DNA of 30,790 nt, taken from positions 1-30,790 of the IMG/VR virus record IMGVR_UViG_3300025137_000011. The stretch is one strand, 5' to 3'. The notes beneath the pieces are model-generated. The model saw nothing but the letters and a program-made list of their open reading frames with translations, made no database searches and was not told the DNA's origin. This DNA is from a virus. This document shows positions 1 through 6,587 of this stretch, piece after piece; within the stretch, counting starts at the first letter, position 1; every line of letters starts with the position of its first letter. A program made the position numbers and the translations under genes.

Positions 1-45
1 CAAGCCTTTGTGGCGGTGGAAGACGGGGCCGAGTATGCCCATTAA
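1..45 (+). CDS. 3' end of the primase-helicase gene (duplicate of 30692-30736)
   Basis: These 15 codons, including TAA at 43-45, are the tail of the primase-polymerase/helicase that starts at 28520. They appear here only because the circular genome was opened inside this gene and the junction is duplicated. They should not be counted as a separate gene. Confidence 0.93.
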   Translation, partial: QAFVAVEDGAEYAH

Positions 46-99
46 GGACAAGACTTTGCGGGCATGCGCCAGCTGTGACGCGGTGTGGCGTGGCGCCAT
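1..99. repeat. Left copy of the 99-bp terminal direct repeat (circle junction)
   Basis: Bases 1-99 are identical to bases 30692-30790. The repeat runs through the end of the primase gene and the start of the zinc-ribbon gene without breaking either frame. This is what a circular genome looks like when an assembler leaves one k-mer of overlap, so I read the true unit as 30,691 bp. A genuine short terminal repeat is possible but less likely, because the boundaries fall inside genes and carry no packaging-like feature. Confidence 0.95.
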
Positions 100-214
100 C
101 TTCTGCCCTTTTTGCGATGAGCCAACAGGTGAGCCGATAGAGGAAACGCCCGCCGATGTTTACCTTGAAGTCATGCTGGCTCTGTTACCGGATGATACCA
201 GACACGACAATTAG
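35..214 (+). CDS. Small zinc-ribbon protein
   Basis: A 59-residue protein of unknown function. The visible feature is a four-cysteine zinc knuckle near the N-terminus, CASC and then CPFC eight residues later, followed by an acidic C-terminal half (PTGEPIEETPADVYLE). I place the start at ATG 35, which overlaps the primase stop codon (43-45), so translation is probably coupled to the primase on the circle. A longer frame from base 8 would lie inside primase coding sequence and is not needed. Its position makes it the last gene of the replication operon (28317 onward), which suggests a small nucleic-acid or replication accessory, but that is inference from position alone. No family is recognised. 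Confidence 0.75.
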   Translation: MPIKDKTLRACASCDAVWRGAIFCPFCDEPTGEPIEETPADVYLEVMLALLPDDTRHDN

Positions 215-219
215 CGGCT

Positions 220-247
220 TACACCGAAACTCTTTGTTTTCGGTGTA
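220..247. other. Perfect 10-bp hairpin after the replication operon
   Basis: TACACCGAAA (220-229) and TTTCGGTGTA (238-247) form a perfect 10-bp stem with an 8-base loop, six bases after the zinc-ribbon stop. No T-run follows on either side, so a classical intrinsic terminator is not supported. It could end or stabilise the replication transcript, or be a protein-binding palindrome. Confidence 0.6.
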
Positions 248-259
248 GGGCTGGCGGCT

Positions 260-314
260 TTGTCACATGGGTTTAATTGTTCCTATTTCGGGGTGTTATT
301 TATCCATGTGACAA
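260..314 (+). promoter_or_regulatory. Promoter-like segment framed by an 11-bp inverted repeat
   Basis: TTGTCACATGG (260-270) and CCATGTGACAA (304-314) are exact inverted copies, 33 bases apart. Between them lie a weak -35-like TTGTTC (277-282) and, 17 bases on, a weak -10-like TTATCC (300-305) on the edge of the right arm. The layout fits a promoter with operator arms on both sides, feeding the HTH gene at 372. The inverted repeat is certain; the promoter call is tentative because neither hexamer is strong. Confidence 0.5.
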
Positions 315-371
315 CCGGGCACCCTGGCGACAAACTACCCATAGAAACCAAATCGTAAAGGAGCGCACACC

Positions 372-584
372 ATGAAGCAGAGTAAGAGAATAAGAACCGC
401 AGCCGCAGCCGAGTACATTGGACTGGCAAAGACGACACTCGAGAAGCTAAGATTCACCGGGGGCGGGCCAGTGTTTATTAAGCTTGGTGGCGCCGTTGTC
501 TATGATACCGATGACATAGATTTATGGCTTAAGAGGAACCGCGTTGACCCGTCAAAGGACGCAAAGAAACGGCGTGACCTGTAG
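372..584 (+). CDS. Small helix-turn-helix (HTH_17/excisionase-type) DNA-binding protein
   Basis: A 70-residue protein made almost entirely of one winged HTH of the MerR/AlpA/excisionase type. The pattern is a first helix with AAAAEYIGLAKTTLEKLR, a GGGPVF turn, then a wing (KLGGAVVYDTDDIDLWL) and a basic tail. An AAAGGAG Shine-Dalgarno lies at 357-363, eight bases before ATG 372. Proteins of this family act as phage regulators, excisionases or small packaging factors. No integrase is present, so an excisionase role is not supported. It sits between the inverted-repeat promoter (260-314) and the palindrome-rich region (651-945), and both are plausible binding targets. That assignment is inference. 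Confidence 0.8.
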   Translation: MKQSKRIRTAAAAEYIGLAKTTLEKLRFTGGGPVFIKLGGAVVYDTDDIDLWLKRNRVDPSKDAKKRRDL

Positions 585-608
585 CCCAGAAGCTGATAAA
601 ATTGCAGA

Positions 609-626
609 GCCCCGAAAGTCTGGGGC
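609..626 (+). terminator. Short GC hairpin after the HTH gene
   Basis: GCCCC (609-613) pairs with GGGGC (622-626) across an 8-base loop, 25 bases after the HTH stop. There is no T-run after it, so a terminator role is a weak guess based on position. Confidence 0.25.
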
Positions 627-671
627 ACTCCTCACAAGATGACCCGTTCTTAAATCTGCCCAATCTGGGCA

Positions 672-689
672 AATACGCCGCGGCGTATT
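672..689. repeat. 18-bp perfect palindrome AATACGCCGCGGCGTATT
   Basis: The palindrome is two head-to-head copies of the half-site AATACGCCG. The same half-site recurs at 907-915, with its inverted partner CGGCGTTTT at 926-934 (one mismatch), there separated by 10 bases. Just before the palindrome, TGCCCA-ATC-TGGGCA (657-671) forms a further small hairpin. Repeated palindromic half-sites usually mark the binding sites of a dimeric protein; which protein is unknown. Confidence 0.75.
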
Positions 690-746
690 GATTGCAATGA
701 TATCAGGTACTTAGGCACCGTTTTGAATTGTGCCCGGGACCCCCTA

Positions 747-808
747 CCCCCTCACCCTGAGCATGTAGCAATGTATGGCAACGTAGTGCAGAGTCAGGGT
801 AGAGGGGG
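747..808. other. 15-bp stem-loop with a repeat-bearing loop
   Basis: The C-rich arm at 747-760 pairs with the G-rich arm at 794-808, giving 14-15 bp with a single bulged A at 801 and a 33-base loop. The loop holds three similar short units (GTAGCA, GTATGGCA, GTAGTGCA), which look like degenerate mini-iterons. A stem this strong in a gene-free segment beside an AT-rich tract fits an origin, a structured leader or a small RNA. The sequence does not decide among them. Confidence 0.55.
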
Positions 809-832
809 GTACCCCTGCCCATAATCCCATAA

Positions 833-860
833 TTGAGTGTTAGTATATATTAGGTAATAA
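833..860 (+). promoter_or_regulatory. Candidate promoter in the AT-rich tract, for the late operon
   Basis: TTGAGT (833-838) and TAATAA (855-860) are separated by 16 bases inside a tract that is almost all A and T (821-880). This is the best sigma70-like match upstream of the nuclease-methyltransferase-terminase genes. The transcript would have a leader of about 220 bases containing the right arm of the split inverted repeat. An alternative is that the tract is a DNA-unwinding element with a promoter-like match arising from its composition. Confidence 0.4.
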
Positions 861-906
861 ATATATTAATAAAAACAAGGGTGTTGCGTTCTCTTTGTTG
901 GCAAAA

Positions 907-945
907 AATACGCCGCGGAGGGTACCGGCGTTTTGGGCAGATTTA
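907..945. repeat. Right arm of the split inverted repeat with 651-689
   Basis: Read on the opposite strand, 907-945 reproduces 651-689: TAAATCTGCCCAA is identical in both (651-663 against 933-945), the next 14 bases differ, and then CCGCGGCGTATT is identical (678-689 against 907-918). Two matching blocks at exactly the same spacing suggest conserved protein contacts at both ends of the 295-bp segment. Confidence 0.7.
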
Positions 946-1087
946 CCAGATGTTGCGCAGCGCGTCAGAGATGAGAAGGATATAGACTCGGTTCCGGTAC
1001 TGTTTAACGCAGTGCAGAAGAAACGTACTTTTTGCCCTTTGGTTGTTCTTTTCTTGGCTTTGCTTATAATGCCAAACAGGGGGCACG

Positions 1088-1390
1088 ATGGCAGAGGCGA
1101 AGAAGAAACGAATCAACACGAAGGCCAAGGGCACCCGGCTTGAGCATCGGACTATGCGGGTTCTCGAGGCTGCCGGGTACAAGTGTTGTCGCAGTGCGGC
1201 AAGTCTTGGCGAGTGGGATGTCATCGCCGTTGGACCTACAAATGTTCGACTGGTTCAAGTGAAGGCGAACCGGCGCCCCGGCAGTGTTGAGATGGAAACG
1301 CTTCATTCTTTTGTGGCGCCGTCTAATTGCAGCCGTGAGGTATGGGTATGGAAAGACCGAGCCCGGCAGCCAATTATCGAGGTGCTTTGA
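1088..1390 (+). CDS. Hjc/VRR-like PD-(D/E)XK nuclease (Holliday junction resolvase-like)
   Basis: A 100-residue protein with the layout of small archaeal-type Holliday junction resolvases and related phage nucleases. It has a basic N-terminus, Glu19 in GTRLEHR, Asp44 in GEWDVIAV, and the Q-V-K strand at residues 57-59, which stands for the usual (E/Q)XK motif. Such enzymes cut branched DNA; in a phage they may trim recombination or replication intermediates before packaging. AGGGGGC upstream serves as Shine-Dalgarno. The TGA stop (1388-1390) overlaps the ATG of the methyltransferase (1390-1392), so the two are translationally coupled, and both lead straight into the terminase genes. The fold call is fairly secure; the substrate is inferred from the family. 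Confidence 0.75.
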   Translation: MAEAKKKRINTKAKGTRLEHRTMRVLEAAGYKCCRSAASLGEWDVIAVGPTNVRLVQVKANRRPGSVEMETLHSFVAPSNCSREVWVWKDRARQPIIEVL

Positions 1391-2535
1391 TGGAAACCCA
1401 AAGAATCAATATTTCAGATTTAGCGTGCGACCCGGCGAACGTTCGATCACACGATGGCAAAAACTTAGACGCAATCAAGGCCAGTCTTCAACGGTTTGGA
1501 CAGCAGAAGCCAATCGTTGTTGACGAGAAGGGCATTGTCATTGCTGGCAATGGTACACTGACAGCGGCGCGAGCTCTGGGCTGGGATGCCATCAATATTG
1601 TGCGCACCGAGCTAGCAGGGGCCGAGGCCACGGCTTATGCAATCGCAGACAATAGAACGGCTGAGCTTGCCGAGTGGGACGACGAAGCACTGGCTAAGCA
1701 GCTCAGCGCATTGCAGATTGAAGACGAGGCTCTGGTTGAGGCGGCGGGGTTCAGTGATGCTGAGCTGACGGCGCTTGTCGATGAGGTGACCGGCATTACC
1801 GAGGGCAACACGGACCCCGACGAAGTGCCAGAGGTGCCGGAAGAACCGACCGCGCAACTTGGGCAGATTTGGCAGCTTGGCGACCATCGGGTGATGTGTG
1901 GGGACAGCACCAGCGCTGAGGATGTGGCGGCGCTTATGGATGGGCAGAAGGCTGATATGGTTTTCACTGATCCGCCTTATGGAATGAGCCTAGATACTGA
2001 TTACACAAAAATGGGAACATCAACCAAATCCTACAATCCCGTTCACGGCGACGATAAGCCATTCAATGCAGGCGCAATGATGGATATCCTGTCGTCACCT
2101 ATTTGGTATATCTGGGGAGCGGATTATTTCTGCAAATCAATCCCCAGCTGGTCAGAGGGTTCAACACTTGTTTGGGCAAAAGCGCATTCGGAAGACGAAA
2201 ATAAAGTATTTGGTTCTTCATTTGAGTTTTGTTGGAGATACCCCAGGGCCAAGAAAGAAGTCTGGTTTGTTCGTCGAATACACATGACTGATGAGCACCT
2301 AAAAGCGCACCCGACCCAAAAACCTTGTGCGTTGCCTGTTCGCGCCATAGAAAAAGACAGTGACCCCGGGCAGCTAATCGTTGATTTATTCCTAGGCTCA
2401 GGCTCAACACTAATTGCCGCAGAGCAGACAGGCCGCAAGTGTTACGGTATGGAATTGAGCCCCGCTTATTGTGATGTGATAATTAAACGCTGGGAAGATT
2501 TCACCGGGCAGACTGCCGAGCTAGTGAATGGCTAG
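1390..2535 (+). CDS. ParB-like nuclease domain fused to a DNA adenine methyltransferase
   Basis: A 381-residue two-domain protein. Residues 1 to about 95 are a ParB/sulfiredoxin-type domain (INISDL, then a GNG turn in the VIAGNGTLTAARALG box). An acidic Pro/Glu linker follows. Residues from about 170 are an amino-methyltransferase: DPPYG near residue 193 is the catalytic motif IV, and VDLFLGSGST near residue 331 is the AdoMet-binding motif I. Motif IV before motif I makes it a beta-class enzyme, and DPPY favours N6-adenine. Such fusions are common in phages as orphan methylases that protect against host restriction. I start it at ATG 1390, where the protein begins with the ParB strand; upstream codons belong to the overlapping nuclease. 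The end overlaps the terminase start at 2528. Confidence 0.88.
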   Translation: METQRINISDLACDPANVRSHDGKNLDAIKASLQRFGQQKPIVVDEKGIVIAGNGTLTAARALGWDAINIVRTELAGAEATAYAIADNRTAELAEWDDEALAKQLSALQIEDEALVEAAGFSDAELTALVDEVTGITEGNTDPDEVPEVPEEPTAQLGQIWQLGDHRVMCGDSTSAEDVAALMDGQKADMVFTDPPYGMSLDTDYTKMGTSTKSYNPVHGDDKPFNAGAMMDILSSPIWYIWGADYFCKSIPSWSEGSTLVWAKAHSEDENKVFGSSFEFCWRYPRAKKEVWFVRRIHMTDEHLKAHPTQKPCALPVRAIEKDSDPGQLIVDLFLGSGSTLIAAEQTGRKCYGMELSPAYCDVIIKRWEDFTGQTAELVNG

Positions 2536-3025
2536 GAAACCGAAAGCCAAGACACCGGCCAAGCCGAAGGCCAAAAAGAAACCAGGGCGCAAGCGCAAGG
2601 TTCTGACGGAAGAGGCTCAAGATAAATTCTTGAAAGCTATCCGGCTGGGATGCCCTATCAAGGACGCCTGCGGCTGCGCTGGCTTTTCGGAGACCTGGTT
2701 TCATGATGAGAAGAGACGAGCGAAAGAGAATCCGCAACTGGAAACCAGCAAGCGGTTCGCGGCATTTTTGGCGCGCATAAAAGAAGTAGAAGGCGAAGCT
2801 ACAAACCGCTGGCTTGCTATGGTCGAAAAAGCTGCAATGTCTGGCACTTGGCAGGCGGCGGCGTGGAAGCTCGAGCGGCGCAGGGGAATGACGCTCAAGG
2901 TACAGCAAGAGATATCAGGCCCGGAGGGGGGCCCAATCAAGCATGAAGTCACCGATGCAAAAGAGCGGCTCTTGGATAAGCTGGCTCAGCTCGCTGCCAG
3001 AGAAGAGCCGGACGACGTTTCTTGA
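2528..3025 (+). CDS. terS: Terminase small subunit
   Basis: A 165-residue protein with a very basic N-terminal tail (Lys/Pro repeats to about residue 25), then a helix-turn-helix segment (IKDACGCAGFSETWFHDEK), a helical middle and a charged C-terminus. This is the usual make-up of phage small terminases, which recognise packaging DNA and regulate the large subunit. It overlaps the methyltransferase end by 8 bases, and its own end overlaps the large terminase by 83 bases. The call rests on domain style plus its place directly before a clear large subunit; there is no unique signature residue. Confidence 0.75.
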   Translation: MARKPKAKTPAKPKAKKKPGRKRKVLTEEAQDKFLKAIRLGCPIKDACGCAGFSETWFHDEKRRAKENPQLETSKRFAAFLARIKEVEGEATNRWLAMVEKAAMSGTWQAAAWKLERRRGMTLKVQQEISGPEGGPIKHEVTDAKERLLDKLAQLAAREEPDDVS

Positions 3026-4277
3026 ATCGCTAGACGCGGAAGAAATGGCAGCGCTCGAAGACAGCTGGCTATTCACAGCCAGAGTTGAACAGCTGCCGCC
3101 GGATGGAGATTGGCGAATCTGGCTGATTCAGTCGGGGCGTGGTTGGGGTAAGACCCGAACCGGCGCGGAGTGGGTTCATATGGTGGCGATGACAAACCCA
3201 GGGATTCGAATTGCCCTGGTAGCACGAACCGCCGCCGATGCCCGCGATGTTATGGTCGAAGGCCAATCGGGAATCCTGGCGTGCAGTGGCGCCGACCGGC
3301 CAGAGTACGAGCCAAGCAAGCGGCGGGTGACGTGGGCTAATGGCTCGATGGCGAGCACCTACAGCGCCGACAAGCCCGACCAGCTACGAGGGCCGCAGCA
3401 TCATATCGCTTGGGCTGATGAGCTCGCAGCTTGGCCCCGCTGGGATACATGGGACCAGCTCCAATTCGGGCTACGTCTTGGAGATAACCCGCGTTGTGTT
3501 GTGACCACGACACCGAGACCCCTGGCAAGGCTGCGCCGAATCGCTGAAGACCCGCGAACACATCTGACACGCGGCGCCACGATGGACAACCGGCAGAACC
3601 TGAGCCGGGATTTTATCAGGGCGATTCACGACCGATACAAGGGCTCGACTCTGGGGCGCCAAGAGCTAGACGGTGAGCTACTGAGCCAACTACCCGGTGC
3701 GCTGTTTATGCGTAGCGACTTAGAGAAGCACCGAGTTAAAGAAGCGCCGACCCTGCGTCGTATCGTTGTGGCAGTTGACCCGGCGGTGACCAGTTCAGAC
3801 GAGGCTGACGAGTCGGGGATTGTTGTCGCAGGTATGGGCGATAACGGGCATATGTTTATTCTTGATGACATCTCGATGCGAGGCACACCGGATGCCGTGT
3901 GCCGCCGAGCGCTTGAGGCGTATCATTTTCATAAAGCCGACTGCGTTGTCTTCGAGTCAAACCAGGGCGGCGAGACTTGGAAGAGCATCACCGCCCAGCT
4001 CGACAGAACCGCAGCGGTCAAGCTGGTTCACGCATCTCGAGGGAAGCATGCGCGCGCGGAGCCTATCGCCAGCCGGACGGAACAGGGGCGAGTTCATTTC
4101 GTGGGCATTTGGCCGGAGCTTGAAGACCAGCTGACGAACTACGTGCCAGGGCTCAGCAGAAAATCACCCGATAGGCTGGACGCTTTTGTATGGGCATGCA
4201 CTGAGCTTGACCTGTTACCCAGCTTCGATATTTCAATAAATCCTGATGATGGATTCGTGGCGAGTACGTGGATATGA
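2943..4277 (+). CDS. terL: Terminase large subunit (GTA gp2-like ATPase-nuclease)
   Basis: A 444-residue packaging motor. The ATPase half has Walker A GRGWGKT near residue 64, Walker B AWADE near residue 155 and the coupling motif TTTPRP. The RNase H-like nuclease half shows VDPAV near 277, FESNQGG near 336 and DRLDAF near 409, which carry the metal-binding acidic residues. The opening (WLSSLPEKSR then EQLPPDGDWRIWL) matches large terminases typical of alphaproteobacterial gene-transfer agents and related phages, so I keep ATG 2943 although it lies well inside the small-subunit gene in another frame. Headful packaging with circularly permuted ends would agree with the circular assembly. The stop overlaps the next start (ATGA at 4274-4277). 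Confidence 0.95.
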   Translation: MKSPMQKSGSWISWLSSLPEKSRTTFLESLDAEEMAALEDSWLFTARVEQLPPDGDWRIWLIQSGRGWGKTRTGAEWVHMVAMTNPGIRIALVARTAADARDVMVEGQSGILACSGADRPEYEPSKRRVTWANGSMASTYSADKPDQLRGPQHHIAWADELAAWPRWDTWDQLQFGLRLGDNPRCVVTTTPRPLARLRRIAEDPRTHLTRGATMDNRQNLSRDFIRAIHDRYKGSTLGRQELDGELLSQLPGALFMRSDLEKHRVKEAPTLRRIVVAVDPAVTSSDEADESGIVVAGMGDNGHMFILDDISMRGTPDAVCRRALEAYHFHKADCVVFESNQGGETWKSITAQLDRTAAVKLVHASRGKHARAEPIASRTEQGRVHFVGIWPELEDQLTNYVPGLSRKSPDRLDAFVWACTELDLLPSFDISINPDDGFVASTWI

Positions 4278-5176
4278 AGGCCGAGGTGAGCAAAGCAAAA
4301 GCGCGGCGAAAGTTTCCGAGCTTCAGAGGAACAAGAAGCGGGCCGGGCTCTAGAAAAGCAGAGGCGCGAAGCAAGGCGCTAGCGCCAAAAATAAAGGCCA
4401 TCTTCGATAGGTACTATCGCGTTCTAGTCGATGCGGAAATTAAGCGAGTGAAGGGCATCGTGCTCAAGAGCGCCGCTGACCGTGAGCGGTTCATAGAGCA
4501 GCTCTCAACCCTGCTGACCATCAGCGGGATTCGAGAGATTGAAGATGCAGGCAGAAGAGAGGATTCAAGCTTCGCCGTATCGCCTACATTTTATCAGCAG
4601 TATTTTAACGAGAAGAAGAACGCGGCCACGGCGATGCTCGTTAACGTCGATGATGAATTTAAAACGAACATGCGCAAGTCCCTAGGCGAGTGGCTGACCG
4701 AAGACCCAGGAATCACGCAGGCAGAGCTTGCGCGGCGCATCCGCTTCTCGTTTTATGCAGACGGCGCCGAGGTGCTGGCACCAAACCAGAAGCCAAGCCG
4801 GGGAGTGCTCGAGCCGCTGGAGCGAGGGCCAAGGATTACCCGCGATGTCTTCAGCAGGGCTTCGCTGATTGCTCGCACTGAGCTAGGCATGGCGCAGAAC
4901 CGGGCAAGCTTCGAGGCGTTAAAGGCTACCGATAGTAAATATAAAATGTGGGACGCCGAGAAGCGAGACGGCGGCAGAAAGCACCAAGAGATGGACGGGG
5001 TAATTGTGCCAATAGGTGAGCCGTTCGTGCTGCCTGATGGAACAGAGATTGACTACCCCAGCGCGCCCGGCGCCCCTATCAAGCACGTGGCAAACTGCCG
5101 GTGCGGGGTTCTTAAACCGCCCAAAAGATTGATAGATATATACGAGAGAGAAAACGGAATAACTCCGAGCAGCTGA
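4274..5176 (+). CDS. Mu F-like minor head protein
   Basis: A 300-residue head morphogenesis protein of the phage Mu F family. The C-terminal signature is clear: ARTELGMAQN near residue 200, then the KMW...RKHQEMDG segment, and a final NCRCGVLKP near residue 274. The first 30 residues are strongly basic. In other phages this protein sits at or near the portal vertex and helps in head assembly or is ejected with the DNA. I start it at ATG 4274, overlapping the terminase stop by the ATGA arrangement; a GTG two codons upstream is possible. It comes before the portal gene here, whereas in Mu-like genomes the portal usually comes first. Confidence 0.88.
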   Translation: MKAEVSKAKARRKFPSFRGTRSGPGSRKAEARSKALAPKIKAIFDRYYRVLVDAEIKRVKGIVLKSAADRERFIEQLSTLLTISGIREIEDAGRREDSSFAVSPTFYQQYFNEKKNAATAMLVNVDDEFKTNMRKSLGEWLTEDPGITQAELARRIRFSFYADGAEVLAPNQKPSRGVLEPLERGPRITRDVFSRASLIARTELGMAQNRASFEALKATDSKYKMWDAEKRDGGRKHQEMDGVIVPIGEPFVLPDGTEIDYPSAPGAPIKHVANCRCGVLKPPKRLIDIYERENGITPSS

Positions 5177-5201
5177 GAAATAGCTAAAAGGATTTTACAA
5201 G

Positions 5202-6587
5202 ATGGCAGAAGAGAAGAAGAACGAAGACGAGACGATGGACATCATCGGGGCCAGTGGCTTGAGCCAATACGGCGGCAGGATTTCAGAGGAATTTCTGCCT
5301 GACCTAAAAGGCGACAAAGCCGCCCGCATGTATAAAGAAATGTCGATGAACGAGCCGGTCATCACCGGCATCTTGTATGCTATCAGAACGCTCGTTCGAC
5401 AGACCAAGTGGGAAATAAGAGAATCAGACGACACGCCAGAAGCAAAGGCGGCGGCTGATTTTGTTTCTGAATGCCTCTTCGAGGACATGGAACAAACTTG
5501 GTCAGATACGCTTAGCGAGATTCTGAGCTTTCTCACCTTCGGTTATTCAGTAAACGAAATAACTTATAAAATCAGACGCGGCCCAACGGAAGAAGAGCGG
5601 CAGTTTAAATCTAAGTTTTCAGACAACCGCATAGGCTGGCGCGGGTTCCCTATTCGCTCGCAAGAGTCTGTTGATAAATGGGACATCGACGACCAAGACG
5701 GTTCAATCCTTGGCGTCTACCAGCAGCCGCCGCCGAACTTCGATATGCGATATATTCCGCGCGATAAATTCTTACTGTTTCGAGCCGACGCCCACAAGAA
5801 CAACCCAGAAGGGCGCAGCGTACTGCGCGGGGCTTATATCTCGTATTACTACAAGAAGAAGATAACCACATATGAAGCAATTGGGATCAGCAGGGACCTA
5901 GCCGGGCTCGCATGCCTCGAGGTACCGCTGCAAATTTTAAGCAGCAGTGCAAGCGCAGGTGAAAAAGCCGTTCTTGCATCAATGAAAAATATGGTTCAAA
6001 GAATCGGACGCGATGAATACGAGGGCTTAGTGATTCCGAGCGAGCAGCTGGCAGACGGGAGCCCCAGCGGGTACAAGCTCCGACTGCTAAACGCAGGCGG
6101 ACGGCGCCCCATTGATGTCAACGAAATCATCAAGCGGTACGAGTCGCGAATTGCGATGAGCATGCTTGGCGAGTTCATCCTGTTGGGCTCTGAATCGGTG
6201 GGCTCGTTTGCTTTGGCTGATTCAAAGACCAGCCTATTCAGCCAAGCCTTGGGAACCTACCTTGATTCGATATCGTCAGAGTTCAACAACCAAGCAATCC
6301 CTAAGCTAATGAGGCTCAATGGCTTCGCAGAAAAAGACTTTCCAACGCTGGCTTATGACGACATCGAGGTGCCTGCCCTTGGCGAGCTTACAGGTGCACT
6401 GTCTGGACTTGTCGGCTCTGGCATCCTGACACCGGATGACAAGCTCGAGGAATACGTAAGGGAGCACGCAAACCTTCCGGCGGTTGATTCAATGAGCGCA
6501 CGCATGGAACCGGAAGCGGACGCCCTAGAGATGACCGCTGAATCTATCAAGGCATATGGGAAGGATGAAGAAAATGAAGACGCATGA
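5202..6587 (+). CDS. Portal protein, DUF935 (Mu gp29-like)
   Basis: A 461-residue portal subunit, expected to form the dodecameric DNA channel of the capsid. The sequence follows the DUF935 pattern: an N-terminal MSMNEPVITGILYAIRTLV helix, a FGYSVNEITY strand, the PRDKFLLFRAD segment, and a long helical part with IAMSMLGEFILLGSE and TSLFSQALGTYLDSI. An AAAAGGAT Shine-Dalgarno precedes ATG 5202. The C-terminus is acidic (GKDEENEDA) and overlaps the protease start. Length is close to that usual for the family. Confidence 0.9.
   Translation: MAEEKKNEDETMDIIGASGLSQYGGRISEEFLPDLKGDKAARMYKEMSMNEPVITGILYAIRTLVRQTKWEIRESDDTPEAKAAADFVSECLFEDMEQTWSDTLSEILSFLTFGYSVNEITYKIRRGPTEEERQFKSKFSDNRIGWRGFPIRSQESVDKWDIDDQDGSILGVYQQPPPNFDMRYIPRDKFLLFRADAHKNNPEGRSVLRGAYISYYYKKKITTYEAIGISRDLAGLACLEVPLQILSSSASAGEKAVLASMKNMVQRIGRDEYEGLVIPSEQLADGSPSGYKLRLLNAGGRRPIDVNEIIKRYESRIAMSMLGEFILLGSESVGSFALADSKTSLFSQALGTYLDSISSEFNNQAIPKLMRLNGFAEKDFPTLAYDDIEVPALGELTGALSGLVGSGILTPDDKLEEYVREHANLPAVDSMSARMEPEADALEMTAESIKAYGKDEENEDA

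Larger units (their letters stand above)
585..1087. other. 503-bp gene-free control region (candidate replication origin)
   Basis: No convincing gene lies between the HTH stop and the nuclease start. The region contains, in order: a short GC hairpin (609-626), the left arm of a split inverted repeat (651-689) with an 18-bp palindrome, two 8-bp palindromes (691-698 and 698-705), a C-rich/G-rich 15-bp stem (747-808), an AT-rich tract (821-880) and the right arm (907-945). From 946 to 1087 I see only a weak leader-like stretch ending in the nuclease Shine-Dalgarno. Palindromes, a long stem and an AT-rich segment together suggest an origin or a partition/regulatory centre, but no initiator gene sits next to it and this is inference. 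Confidence 0.45.

Noticed and set aside
372-584. Excisionase role for the HTH_17 protein
   Set aside because: No tyrosine or serine recombinase gene and no attachment-site pair could be found, so only a general DNA-binding role is supported.
895-1143. Open frame of 82 codons starting at TTG in the control region
   Set aside because: It runs through the right inverted-repeat arm and overlaps the nuclease start, has no Shine-Dalgarno and no recognisable protein pattern after the overlap begins.
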